Origin: Salinibacterium sp.
GTDB taxonomy: Bacteria; Actinomycetota; Actinomycetes; Actinomycetales; Microbacteriaceae
Direction: 5' to 3'
Length of the DNA: 42,740 bases
Assembly (NCBI GenBank): GCA_025351795.1
Contig: JANXVG010000064.1
Coordinates: 1-42,740 of the forward strand
This document shows positions 17,321 through 25,644 of the stretch, one piece after another; the stretch's first letter is position 1, and each line of letters begins with the position of its first letter. The notes beneath the pieces were generated by a model. It had not been told where the DNA came from. It was given only the letters and a program-made list of their open reading frames with translations, and ran no database searches. The translations under genes and the position numbers were made by a program.

Positions 17321-17799
17321 GGGCGGAAGCCCGCGCACCACACCAGAACCGAGCGCACTGCGCGGCCCACGACGATACCATCCTGATTCTTCGCGGTGTG
17401 CCGCAGGGTCACGATCCCCTGGCCGCGCCGCGACTGTGAGAGCCGCTTCGTCTCGACCTCCGACTCGGAGTAGATGGTGTCGCCGTGGAACAGCGGATGC
17501 GGAAATGACACCTCCGCGAACCCGAGGTTCGCGACGATCGTGCCTTGGGTCAACTGGGCGACAGACGCACCGACCATCGTCGACAGCGTGAACATCGAGT
17601 TCACCAGTGGTCGTCCGAACGGCTGGGTCGCAGCCCAGGCAGCGTCGAGGTGCAGCGCTTGGGTGTTCATAGTCATGGTGGTGAACAGCACGTTGTCGGC
17701 CTCGGTCACGGTACGGCCGGGCCGGTGCAGGTACCGGATGCCCGGCTCAAATTCTTCGAAATATAGGCCGCGCTGCTCGATAATGTGGTCGTCGGTCAT
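17317..17799 (-). CDS. MaoC-type hotdog enoyl-CoA hydratase, probable 3-methylglutaconyl-CoA hydratase
   Basis: 160 residues of the MaoC-like hotdog family (counterpart of Rv2499c). The N-terminus reads GLYFEEFEPGIRYLHRPGRTVTEADNVLFTT, where the family's substrate-tunnel Asp and Asn sit. GRPLVNSMFTLSTMVG and FPHPLFHGDTIYSESEV follow. It should add water to an enoyl-CoA to give an (R)-3-hydroxyacyl-CoA, feeding the CitE-like lyase with which it overlaps. The ATG at 17799 has AGGAAG 6 nt upstream. The frame stays open to an ATG at 17916, but that Arg/Cys-rich extension looks unlike the family. Confidence 0.82.
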   Translation of the reverse strand: MTDDHIIEQRGLYFEEFEPGIRYLHRPGRTVTEADNVLFTTMTMNTQALHLDAAWAATQPFGRPLVNSMFTLSTMVGASVAQLTQGTIVANLGFAEVSFPHPLFHGDTIYSESEVETKRLSQSRRGQGIVTLRHTAKNQDGIVVGRAVRSVLVWCAGFRP

Positions 17800-17920
17800 G
17801 AAGTTCTTCCTGGCGTGTGACAGTGCGACGGTGCGACGAGGACAGCGTGCGGCGCAACGCGCGCACGGTGAGCGCTCGCGCCATCCGTCAGTGTGGGTGT
17901 CGTTTCGATCATTCATCCTC

Positions 17921-19087
17921 CTAGACGGTGAAACCGAGTTCGCGGGAAATGACCATCAGTTGCACCTCGGTGGTGCCCTCACCGATCTCCAGAATCTTCG
18001 AGTCACGATAGTGCCTGGCGACGGAGTTTTCATTCAAGAACCCGTAGCCGCCGAAGATCTGGGTCGCATCCCGCGCGTTGTCCATTGCGGCCTCGCTGCT
18101 GATTATCTTGGCAAGACTCGCCTCGAGCTTGAACGGCTGACCCGCCACGAGTTTGTGCGCAGCGTGATACGTCGCCAGTCGCGCGGAGTGCACCCGAGCC
18201 TGCATTCGCGCGATCGTGAAGGCGATGTGCTGGTTAGAGCCGATCGCCCTGCCGAACACGTTGCGCGACTTGGCGTAGCGAATTGACTCCTCGAGGCAGC
18301 CCTGCGCCGCCCCGGTGCACAGCGCAGAGAATGCGACACGACCCTCGTCGAGGGTCTGGATGAAGTTCGCGAACCCGCGGCCGCGTTCGCCGAGCAGGTT
18401 TGATTGCGGCACTCGAACATCCCTGAAGGTGAGCGGATGGGTGTCCGAGGTGTGCCAGCCGACCTTGTCGTATGCTGGCTCGACGGTAAACCCGGCTGTG
18501 CCACTCGGAACCAGGATGGCGGTCAACTCGGGCCTGCCATTGTCGCGACGACCGGTTACGGCCGTCACAGTCACCAGTCTGGTTATTCTCGTCCCCGAGT
18601 TGGTAATGAACTGCTTCGAACCGTTAATTACCCACTCGTCGCCGACGAGCTCGGCGGTGGTCTTCGTTGCAGCGGCATCCGACCCGGCTTCGGCTTCGGT
18701 GAGCCCGAATCCGGCAAGCGCTTCGCCGCGAGCGAGCATCGGCAGCCATTCTCGCTTCTGCTCCTCGGTGCCGCCGCGATAAATAGGCATTGCACCGAGG
18801 CCCACCCCCGCTTCGAGCGTAACCCCGATGGACTGGTCAACCCTGCTGAGCTCCTCAATAGCGATGCAGAGGTCGACGTAGGTCTTGCCCTGGCCGCCAT
18901 ATTCGGTCGGGAATGGGAGGCCAAAGAGCCCCATCTCGCCCATCGTCGCAATGATTTCATACGGCAGCTCTCGCTTCGTGTCGTATTCGTAGGCCGCCGG
19001 CGCGACGACGGTATCGGCAAATTGCCGCACCTCATGGCGTAGCCGCTCCTGCTCGTCGGTCAGATCGATAGCGCGTTCGATGGTCAT
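17921..19087 (-). CDS. Acyl-CoA dehydrogenase of the leucine operon (FadE19-like)
   Basis: 388 residues, FAD-dependent, full length. Signatures are AGFGLTEAEAGSDAAATKTTA (FAD/substrate) and QIFGGYGFLNENSVARHYRDSKILEIGEGTTEVQ. Context suggests oxidation of isovaleryl-CoA to 3-methylcrotonyl-CoA. However, the catalytic-base Glu is at about residue 370 (GEGTTE), the position used by short/medium-chain and short-branched-chain dehydrogenases. Classical isovaleryl-CoA dehydrogenases have Ala there and a Glu in an earlier helix. A 2-methylbutyryl- or isobutyryl-CoA substrate is therefore also possible. The ATG overlaps the carboxylase alpha stop (ATGA). Confidence 0.88.
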   Translation of the reverse strand: MTIERAIDLTDEQERLRHEVRQFADTVVAPAAYEYDTKRELPYEIIATMGEMGLFGLPFPTEYGGQGKTYVDLCIAIEELSRVDQSIGVTLEAGVGLGAMPIYRGGTEEQKREWLPMLARGEALAGFGLTEAEAGSDAAATKTTAELVGDEWVINGSKQFITNSGTRITRLVTVTAVTGRRDNGRPELTAILVPSGTAGFTVEPAYDKVGWHTSDTHPLTFRDVRVPQSNLLGERGRGFANFIQTLDEGRVAFSALCTGAAQGCLEESIRYAKSRNVFGRAIGSNQHIAFTIARMQARVHSARLATYHAAHKLVAGQPFKLEASLAKIISSEAAMDNARDATQIFGGYGFLNENSVARHYRDSKILEIGEGTTEVQLMVISRELGFTV

Positions 19088-21069
19088 ACTGCTCCTTCGT
19101 GGGGATGGATTTTTGCCACGATCTGGTCGAGCCTGACCAGGTCGCCGGTGGCGACGGTGACGGTCACCACTCCAGCGACGGAAGCGAGCATTGTGTGCTC
19201 CATCTTCATCGCCTCGATCGTGACGATGGGTTGGCCCACCTCGATAATGTCTCCCGTTGCCACATTCAGCGCGATGACGGTTCCTGGCATCGCCGAACGC
19301 ACCTCGGGGCTCGCTGCACCCTCGACTCGCGACACGGTCGCGCGGTGATCGGCAAGCCGAGATGAGCGATCGCTGACACGAAAATCGTAGGTTCGGCCGG
19401 CGCTGCTGAGCCAGATCACATCGCCGCCGCGAGCCCAGCGAAATGTGGTCGATGCTGCGTGCCGCTCGATGGTTGCGGCCTCAGCGGTCATCACGAATCT
19501 GTTGGGCGAGCCATCAACGAGCGCGGCGCTGGGCGGGCCGAGCACCTCGATTACCTCGGGCAGGTAGTACCTGGCTGCGCGATGCACACCGATTCGCCAC
19601 CCGCTTGGCTGCGTCCAGAGCGAGCCGCTGTGCCATGCAGCGGAGTGCTCGATGAGGGCGGCCACGGCGAGTGCAACACCCGCCGTGGCCTGGTCGAGGT
19701 GCGGCAGCATCCGCTCGATGAGTCCCGTGTCGAGGCGCCCAGCGCGCACCTCAGGGTCGGCGATAACGGTGCGCAAGAATCCGAGGTTCGTGCGTACGCC
19801 AAGTACCACCGTCTCGGCCAGCGCAGCGTCGAGTCGAGCGAGCGCCGCATGCCGGTCGGCGCCCCACGCAATGATTTTCGCAAGCATGGGATCGTAGTCG
19901 GATGTGACCTCTAGCCCCTCGACGAGCGAGCTGTCGAGCCGCACACCGTCGCCGTGCGCTTCCCGCAGCGCGAGCACGGTACCGGTAGCCGGCAAAAACC
20001 CGGTCGCCGGATCTTCGGCATACAGCCGCGCTTCGATCGCGTGGCCGACGATCTGCACGTCGTCCTGACCGATGGTGAGCGGCTCCCCCGCCGCGATGCG
20101 CAGCTGCCACTCGACGAGGTCAATACCGCGCTGTCCGTTGATGGCCACGACCAGCTCGGTCACCGGGTGTTCGACCTGCAGCCGAGTGTTCATCTCCATG
20201 AAGAAGAAATCGCCAGGGGAGGCGTCAGAGACAAGGAACTCGACGGTGCCTGCGCCGACGTAGTCAACGCTGCGCGCGACCTCGCAGGCCGCCTCACCAA
20301 TCGAAGCCCGCGTCTGCGGATCGAGCAGAGGCGACGGCGCCTCCTCAACGATCTTCTGGTGCCGGCGCTGCAGCGAGCACTCCCGCTCCCCCAGATGAAT
20401 CACCCGCCCATGAGTATCCGCAAGCACTTGCACCTCGATGTGACGCGGCGTCGTGATGAGCCGCTCGAGAAGCAGCGTGTCGTCGCCGAATGCCTTGGTT
20501 GCAACGCGACGGGACGCCTCCAACGCGGCAGGAAGATCGGCTGCGCAGGTCACCACGGTCATGCCCTTACCGCCGCCACCCGCGGATGGCTTGATGAGCA
20601 GCGGAAAGCCGATGGACTGCGAGACATCGACGAGGTCGAGATTATTCATGCCGGCCGAACCAGCACCGGGAATGACCCGCACGCCACACGCGGCCACGTG
20701 CTCCTTGGCGCGGATCTTGTCAGCCATCGCTTCGATCGCAGCGACCCCTGGCCCGATAAACACGAGTTTCGCAGCCGCACACGCGCGCGCGAACTCCACG
20801 TTCTCCGAAAGAAAACCGTAGCCAGGATGCACGGCCTGCGCGTGGGTCGCGAGCGATGCCTCAACGATTGCCCCACCATCCAGATAGTTACCGACGTGCA
20901 CCGCGACATCCGCGAGCCCCACGTGGCGCGCATCACGATCGGCGTCAGTAAAAATCGCGATCGAACGGATGCCCAGCTCGCGCAGGGTGCGGATCACCCG
21001 GCAGGCGATCTCGCCCCGGTTCGCCACAAGCACGGTGTCGAAGCGCACACTGTCAGCCACCGGCGTCAC
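19084..21069 (-). CDS. accA1: Acyl-CoA carboxylase alpha subunit (biotin carboxylase + biotin carrier), 3-methylcrotonyl-CoA type
   Basis: 661 residues. The biotin-carboxylase N-domain begins [23 protein letters not shown], with the ATP-grasp loop SAGGGGKGM and the catalytic segment [15 protein letters not shown] linking beta region follows, then the biotin carrier domain with AMKMEHT and biotinyl-Lys at about 622. It carboxylates biotin for the beta subunit, probably to make 3-methylglutaconyl-CoA from 3-methylcrotonyl-CoA. The GTG at 21069 overlaps the beta-subunit stop (GTGA). Base composition is near 62% GC in the N-terminal coding part, clearly below the adjacent beta-subunit gene. Confidence 0.92.
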   Translation of the reverse strand: MTPVADSVRFDTVLVANRGEIACRVIRTLRELGIRSIAIFTDADRDARHVGLADVAVHVGNYLDGGAIVEASLATHAQAVHPGYGFLSENVEFARACAAAKLVFIGPGVAAIEAMADKIRAKEHVAACGVRVIPGAGSAGMNNLDLVDVSQSIGFPLLIKPSAGGGGKGMTVVTCAADLPAALEASRRVATKAFGDDTLLLERLITTPRHIEVQVLADTHGRVIHLGERECSLQRRHQKIVEEAPSPLLDPQTRASIGEAACEVARSVDYVGAGTVEFLVSDASPGDFFFMEMNTRLQVEHPVTELVVAINGQRGIDLVEWQLRIAAGEPLTIGQDDVQIVGHAIEARLYAEDPATGFLPATGTVLALREAHGDGVRLDSSLVEGLEVTSDYDPMLAKIIAWGADRHAALARLDAALAETVVLGVRTNLGFLRTVIADPEVRAGRLDTGLIERMLPHLDQATAGVALAVAALIEHSAAWHSGSLWTQPSGWRIGVHRAARYYLPEVIEVLGPPSAALVDGSPNRFVMTAEAATIERHAASTTFRWARGGDVIWLSSAGRTYDFRVSDRSSRLADHRATVSRVEGAASPEVRSAMPGTVIALNVATGDIIEVGQPIVTIEAMKMEHTMLASVAGVVTVTVATGDLVRLDQIVAKIHPHEGAV

Positions 21070-22664
21070 ATCCGGAACAGGCCGAAGGCCGGCTCGGGCA
21101 GCGGGGGGGCCGCGCACACGTCGAGGGCGAGGCCGAGCACCGTGCGGGTGTCGGCCGGGTCGATAACGCCGTCGTCCCACAGCCGCGCCGTGGAGTAGTA
21201 GGGGCTGCCCTGTCTCTCGTACTGCTCGCGGATGGGCGCCTCGAACGCGGCCTGTTCGCCAGCGAGCCACTCATCGCCCAGCTGATCCCGCCGAACGGTC
21301 GAGAGCACGGATGCCGCCTGAGCCCCACCCATCACGGAGATGCGCGCGCCCGGCCACATCCACAGGAACCGCGGCGAGTACGCCCGCCCACACATCGAGT
21401 AGTTGCCAGCGCCGAAGGAGCCACCGATCACCACCGTGAGTTTGGGCACGCGAGTGGTTGCGACCGCGGTCACCATCTTCGCGCCGTTCTTGGCGATACC
21501 GCCAGACTCCGCGTCTTTGCCCACCATGAAGCCCGAGATGTTCTGCAAGAAGACGAGCGGGATTCCGCGCTGGTCGCACAGCTCGATAAAGTGCGCCCCC
21601 TTGAGCGCCGATTCGCTGAACAGCACGCCGTTGTTTGCGATGATGCCCACCGGATGCCCGTGCAGCCTCGCGAAGCCCGTCACGAGCGTCGTACCGTACT
21701 CCTTCTTGAACTCGTGAAACTCGCTGCCGTCGACGATCCGCGCGATTACCTCACGCACCTCGTAGGGCGACTGCACGTCGGTGGGCACGACCCCGTAGAG
21801 GCTCGCCGAATCGACGAGCGGCTCGCGGCTCGGGAGCACCTCCCAGGCGGGGGCGGCGGGGCGCGGCAGGGTCGCCACCATGTCGCGCACGATCTGCAGG
21901 GCGTGGCGGTCGTCATCCGCGAGGTGGTCGGTCACGCCGGAGACGCGCGAGTGCAGTTCGCCGCCGCCAAGCTCCTCTGCGGAGACGATCTCGCCGATCG
22001 CGGCTTTCACGAGAGGCGGCCCGCCGAGGAAGATCGTGCCCTGGCCCCGCACGATCACGGTCTCGTCGCTCATCGCCGGCACGTAGGCGCCGCCGGCCGT
22101 GCACGAGCCCATCACGGAGGCGATCTGCGGGATGCGCGCCGCCGACATCCGCGCCTGGTTGTAGAAGATGCGGCCGAAGTGCTCCCGGTCGGGGAAGACC
22201 TCGTCCTGCATGGGCAGGAACGCGCCGCCCGAATCGACGAGGTAGATGCACGGCAGCTGGTTCTGCATCGCGATCTCCTGCGCGCGCAGGTGCTTCTTGA
22301 CGGTCATCGGAAAGTAGGTGCCGCCCTTGACGGTCGCGTCGTTGGAGATCACGAGCACATGGCGACCGTGCACGAGGCCGATGCCCGCGATGAGACCGGC
22401 GCCGGGTGCCTCGCCGCCGTACAGGCCGTCGGCCGCGAGCGGGGCGATCTCGAGGAAGGGGCTGCCCTCGTCGAGCAGTTCGTCGACGCGGTCGCGCGGC
22501 AGGAGCTTGCCCCGGGCGACGTGGCGTTCGCGGGACTTCTCGGGCCCGCCCAGGGCGGCAATGCCGAGTCGCTGCCGCAGTTCGGCCACGAGCGCGCGCT
22601 GCGCGGTCTCGTTGGCCGCGAACCCGGGGCTCGCGCGGCTAACGCGCGACTCGAGCGTCTCCAT
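21066..22664 (-). CDS. accD1: Acyl-CoA carboxylase beta subunit (carboxyltransferase), 3-methylcrotonyl-CoA type
   Basis: 532 residues, matching MCC beta length. The first oxyanion motif is in [19 protein letters not shown] (about 141-159), followed by [13 protein letters not shown], typical of MCC rather than PCC, and [15 protein letters not shown]. The second half carries [10 protein letters not shown] and [22 protein letters not shown]. It transfers carboxybiotin to the acyl-CoA. The ATG has GGAGG just upstream. It is the first gene of the leucine operon and its promoter carries two palindromes. GC content is about 72%, markedly above the alpha-subunit gene. Confidence 0.93.
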   Translation of the reverse strand: METLESRVSRASPGFAANETAQRALVAELRQRLGIAALGGPEKSRERHVARGKLLPRDRVDELLDEGSPFLEIAPLAADGLYGGEAPGAGLIAGIGLVHGRHVLVISNDATVKGGTYFPMTVKKHLRAQEIAMQNQLPCIYLVDSGGAFLPMQDEVFPDREHFGRIFYNQARMSAARIPQIASVMGSCTAGGAYVPAMSDETVIVRGQGTIFLGGPPLVKAAIGEIVSAEELGGGELHSRVSGVTDHLADDDRHALQIVRDMVATLPRPAAPAWEVLPSREPLVDSASLYGVVPTDVQSPYEVREVIARIVDGSEFHEFKKEYGTTLVTGFARLHGHPVGIIANNGVLFSESALKGAHFIELCDQRGIPLVFLQNISGFMVGKDAESGGIAKNGAKMVTAVATTRVPKLTVVIGGSFGAGNYSMCGRAYSPRFLWMWPGARISVMGGAQAASVLSTVRRDQLGDEWLAGEQAAFEAPIREQYERQGSPYYSTARLWDDGVIDPADTRTVLGLALDVCAAPPLPEPAFGLFRM

Positions 22665-22680
22665 CGACTTCCTCCGATTG

Positions 22681-22722
22681 GTTAGCCGTCACTAACTGAA
22701 TTTTAGGTTAGTGGTGATTAAC
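22681..22722. promoter_or_regulatory. Paired operators and promoter between accD1 and tetR
   Basis: Two 16-bp palindromes, GTTAGCCGTCACTAAC (22681-22696) and GTTAGTGGTGATTAAC (22707-22722), follow the pattern GTTAG-N6-CTAAC, the second with one mismatch. Between them, on the minus strand, TAAAAT (22705-22700) is a good -10 for accD1. The second palindrome also covers the -35 zone of tetR, whose -10 is TACACT at 22732-22737. A dimeric repressor bound here would shut both promoters. The TetR product encoded alongside is the obvious candidate. Confidence 0.75.
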
Positions 22723-22731
22723 TGGATTGTC

Positions 22732-22737
22732 TACACT
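22732..22737 (+). promoter_or_regulatory. Leaderless -10 box of tetR
   Basis: TACACT, 6 nt (GAGGGC), then ATG at 22744, which places transcription start at the start codon. GAGGG is too close to the ATG to serve as a normal ribosome-binding site. Confidence 0.55.
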
Positions 22738-22743
22738 GAGGGC

Positions 22744-23307
22744 ATGACCACCGCGCGCACCCGGGCCAAGGCCGACCGGCGCGCCGCCCTCCTCCAGTCG
22801 GCCGCGACGCTCTTCGCCGAGCGCGGTTTCCCCCGCGTCTCGCTCGAAGACCTCGGTGCCGCGGTCGGGGTCAGCGGCCCCGCCGTCTACCGACACTTCG
22901 AAGGCAAGCAGGCGGTGCTCGGTGCGCTCCTCGTCGGCGTGAGCGAGGGTCTCTGGTCGGGCGGGCAGCAGGTCGTGGCCGCCGCCCCGACCGATGAAAA
23001 CGCACTGCGCGGCCTCATCGCCTTCCACGTGCGCTTCGCCCTCGACAACACCGACGTCATCCGCGTGCAAGACCGCGACCTCGCGAGCCTCACCCCGGAA
23101 GACGAGCACGCCGTGCGGCAACTGCAGCGCAACTACGTGGAACTGTGGGTAGACGTGCTGCGCCGCATCCACCCGGATGCCGACCCCGCCGCCCTGCGCG
23201 TGCGCGCTCACGCGACCTTCGGCCTCCTCAACTCCACCCCGCACAGCGCACGCACGCGCGACACGGGCGCCATCCTCGAGCAGATGGCGTGGGCGGGGCT
23301 GCGGTAG
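22744..23307 (+). CDS. TetR-family repressor of the leucine operon
   Basis: 187 residues. The N-terminal helix-turn-helix reads ALLQSAATLFAERGFPRVSLEDLGAAVGVSGPAVYRHFEGKQAVL, an unmistakable TetR DNA-binding domain at about residues 14-58. The C-terminal ligand domain is variable and ends in LEQMAWAGLR. It is divergent from accD1 with two palindromes between, the same arrangement as Rv2506 beside accD1 in M. tuberculosis. I infer autoregulation and repression of the carboxylase operon, relieved by an acyl-CoA pathway intermediate. Confidence 0.92.
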   Translation: MTTARTRAKADRRAALLQSAATLFAERGFPRVSLEDLGAAVGVSGPAVYRHFEGKQAVLGALLVGVSEGLWSGGQQVVAAAPTDENALRGLIAFHVRFALDNTDVIRVQDRDLASLTPEDEHAVRQLQRNYVELWVDVLRRIHPDADPAALRVRAHATFGLLNSTPHSARTRDTGAILEQMAWAGLR

Positions 23308-23308
23308 T

Positions 23309-23337
23309 CGGTGGCCTTGCGCCGCGGGCTGCCACCG
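23309..23337. terminator. Candidate terminator hairpin after tetR
   Basis: CGGTGGC (23309-23315) and GCCACCG (23331-23337) form a 7-bp stem with a 15-nt loop, 2 nt after the tetR stop and before the convergent gene at 23393. No U-tract follows, so intrinsic termination is uncertain. Confidence 0.3.
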
Positions 23338-23392
23338 CTGACGCGCGTTCTGAGCTGCCCCGGAGAGTCACGACAGGCCAACTCAACCAACC

Positions 23393-24154
23393 TCAGGGTG
23401 ATTCCACCCTGATCGACGGCTCGCCATCCGCCGGCACAATCGCGGCCTCCAGCCCGGAGGCGAGAATCCGCTCCGCGATCGCCCTGGTTGTGCCTACGAT
23501 CGTCGAGTCGAAGTCGATCTCGGAGGCGGCGAACCAGCTGCGGTCGTCCGGCCAGGCGAGGTTGACGGTCTCCGGCCAGAAGTACGCCCAGCCGCTGCTG
23601 CGACGCCACTCGCAATCCTGGAACACCGAGAGTTTCCCGGCGAACAGAGCGTACTCGCGGCCGGGCAGTACGAGCAGCGGAGCCGCACGCACATCCGCGT
23701 CGAACGAGGTCAGTGCGCCGTCGGCGAGCCCGTGCGAGTCGTCGGGCGCGGCATCTCCCGCGCTCAGGAACGCGATACTGGAAGGCTCCGTGCCCGGCGT
23801 CGCGATACTGCCGTACCCCGTCCAGAGCCCGACGGTGATGTCCGCGTCACCCCCGATCGCGCGCGAGAGTAGCGCCCACCCCGCTTCCCCGAGCGACCCC
23901 TGCAGCGGCTCGTCGTCGGCCGCGCCTCGAATGCTCTCCCACTGGGCGAGCGGATGCCACGGCGCCCCCGACTCCGCGCACACCGCCGCCCACCGCCGCG
24001 AGCCGCCCCGCCCGTCGTTCACCGGGTGGAACACGCGCACGTAGCACTCGAAACCGGCCGGCACGACGCCCGTGACCGTGCCCCGACCGCCGGTGAGGCG
24101 AGGGGCGATCCAGGAGCCGCGCGCGACATCCGTGGTGTGCTCGAACCGCGCCAC
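23393..24154 (-). CDS. Conserved actinobacterial protein of unknown function
   Basis: 253 residues, no signal peptide or membrane helix. It begins VARFEHTTDVARGSWIAPRL and contains YVRVFHPVNDGRGGSRRWA, WHPLAQWESI, ADITVGLWTGYGS, REYALFAGKLSVF, GWAYFWPETVNLAWPDDRSWFAASEIDFDSTIVGTT and a C-terminal helix. It is Trp-rich and looks like a compact globular protein. I recognise the type as hypothetical proteins of actinobacteria but know no function. The GTG start has AAGGGGG upstream. It lies 20 nt downstream of lspA on the same strand, so it is likely co-transcribed, and belongs to the high-GC block. Confidence 0.72.
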   Translation of the reverse strand: MARFEHTTDVARGSWIAPRLTGGRGTVTGVVPAGFECYVRVFHPVNDGRGGSRRWAAVCAESGAPWHPLAQWESIRGAADDEPLQGSLGEAGWALLSRAIGGDADITVGLWTGYGSIATPGTEPSSIAFLSAGDAAPDDSHGLADGALTSFDADVRAAPLLVLPGREYALFAGKLSVFQDCEWRRSSGWAYFWPETVNLAWPDDRSWFAASEIDFDSTIVGTTRAIAERILASGLEAAIVPADGEPSIRVESP

Positions 24155-24174
24155 GCTGCCCCCTTCGGCCGAAA

Positions 24175-24672
24175 CTAGTCCGCGTTCTTGGCCGTCAACG
24201 CCACGTAAAGCGCGATCGTGGTCGCGCCCACGACGAGCGCGATGTCGGCGATGTTGCCGATGAAGAAGTTGCCGTAGTTGATGAAGTCGACAACATGGCC
24301 GCGCGCGAAGCCCGGCTCGCGGAAGAGGCGGTCGCCGAGGTGCGTGATCGCTCCACCGAGCAGCAGGCCGAGGGCGATCGCCTGTACAACCGAGGAGACC
24401 CGCAGCGAGTACCAGGCGATGCCGACCACGGCCACAGCCGCGATGATTGCGAAGACCCAGGTAAACCCCTCGCCGATCGAGAACGCGGCGCCCGGGTTGT
24501 AGGTGAGCTGGAACGTGATGACGTCGCCGATCACGGGGATGACTTCGCCCGTGGAGAGGTTGGCCACCGCCCACGCCTTGCTCAGCTGGTCAGCGAGCAC
24601 CACCACGATCGCAAGCACGGCGACCCCCATGATCAGTCGCGTGTTGCGCGCGGGTTTCGCGGCCGGCTTCAC
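24175..24672 (-). CDS. lspA: Signal peptidase II (lipoprotein signal peptidase)
   Basis: 165 residues with four membrane helices. The aspartic protease cleaves prolipoproteins before the lipidated Cys. LADQLSKAWAV (box I), YNPGAAFS, GGAITHLGDRLF (box III, Asp114), GHVVDFI and IGNIADIAL (box V, Asp143) are present, so both catalytic Asp residues remain. The usual Asn of box III (GNxxDR) is His and box V reads NIADI rather than NVADS. The GTG start at 24672 overlaps the stop of a 12-codon frame beginning at ATG 24707 (GTGA). This could be a leader peptide or a frameshifted N-terminus. It may be a second LspA; the housekeeping copy is usually elsewhere. Confidence 0.85.
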   Translation of the reverse strand: MKPAAKPARNTRLIMGVAVLAIVVVLADQLSKAWAVANLSTGEVIPVIGDVITFQLTYNPGAAFSIGEGFTWVFAIIAAVAVVGIAWYSLRVSSVVQAIALGLLLGGAITHLGDRLFREPGFARGHVVDFINYGNFFIGNIADIALVVGATTIALYVALTAKNAD

Positions 24673-24797
24673 TGGCGGGCTGCGGGCTGCTCAGGGGTGG
24701 AGGTCATGCTCACATTCTCACCCGTGGGCCTCGGCCGCGACGAATTGGCGGCCGTACCCCGCGAAGCAACCGCACCCGCACCGCAGAGCGGCGGGCA

Positions 24798-25634
24798 CTA
24801 CTCGGCGGCGCGACGGCCGCGGCCGAACACTGCGGCCATCTCGAACTCGACGGGCACCATTGCGCGGAGGGCGTCGTCCACTGCGCGGCGCACCTCGGGC
24901 GCGGCCACCGCCAGCGCGACGCCGAAGGGGGTGCCAGCGATGCCCGCGACCGCGTCGTCGAGGGAGGCGAAGCGCACCGGCATCCGCTCGACCGTCGTCT
25001 CGACGTCTACGAGACCCGCGGCGGTGAGGGCGGCGGCCACCTCGGCCTCGCTCATGAAAAGCTTCGAGTTGTCGAGCATGCGGTCGAGCACGCCTTCGAC
25101 GCCCACCGAGCGCACTGCGTCCGCATAGCTGTCGAACGGCTCATGGCGCTGCCCCGAGACCCACACCGCGACTCCGGCGACCCCGCCCGGGCGCAGCACG
25201 CGCGCCATCTCCCGCGCCGCCTGCGCGCGGTCGGGGATGAAAGGGAAACCCTGCTGGCACAGCACGACGTCGAAGGAGGCGTCGGCGAGGGCGAGTTCGG
25301 TGGCCGAACAGACGAGCGTCGTGATCGCGGCGCCAGCGGCATCCGCCTGCTCCTGCACGTGCTCGAGCATCGGCGCGCTCACGTCGCTCGCGATCACCGA
25401 GCCGGCCGCACCGACAATGGATGCCGCGGCACGCGACACCGCGCCCGTGCCGGCCGCCACGTCGAGCACGCTCTGCCCGGCCGCGACGCCCACGTAGTCG
25501 GTGAGGCGCAGCGCCCACGGCTCGAAGATCACGGGTTGCAGGCGCTGCAGGTAGTTCGCCGAGACCGAGTCTGCTTCGAATGCGCGTCGTTCGCCTGCGT
25601 TGCTTCCCGTTGGGGTGCTTCCGGCTGAGGTCAT
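24798..25634 (-). CDS. Class I SAM-dependent methyltransferase, UbiE-like
   Basis: 278 residues. SAM-binding motif I is SVLDVAAGTGAVSRAAA, with the acidic SDVSAPMLEHVQ end of strand 2, SFDVVLCQQGFPFIPD as motif IV and EMARVLRPGGVAGVAVW, which is typical of UbiE/COQ5-like small-molecule methyltransferases. The acceptor is unknown. The gene starts 10 nt after the bkd E2 stop, so it is probably the fourth gene of that operon. A link to branched-chain catabolism is not obvious. The 125-bp gap to lspA holds only the 12-codon frame before lspA. Confidence 0.82.
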   Translation of the reverse strand: MTSAGSTPTGSNAGERRAFEADSVSANYLQRLQPVIFEPWALRLTDYVGVAAGQSVLDVAAGTGAVSRAAASIVGAAGSVIASDVSAPMLEHVQEQADAAGAAITTLVCSATELALADASFDVVLCQQGFPFIPDRAQAAREMARVLRPGGVAGVAVWVSGQRHEPFDSYADAVRSVGVEGVLDRMLDNSKLFMSEAEVAAALTAAGLVDVETTVERMPVRFASLDDAVAGIAGTPFGVALAVAAPEVRRAVDDALRAMVPVEFEMAAVFGRGRRAAE

Positions 25635-25644
25635 ACGCGCGACC

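Noticed and set aside
17800-17916. A 39-residue N-terminal extension of the MaoC-type protein
   Set aside because: It is rich in Arg and Cys, unlike the family, while an AGGAAG ribosome-binding site sits in front of the internal ATG at 17799.
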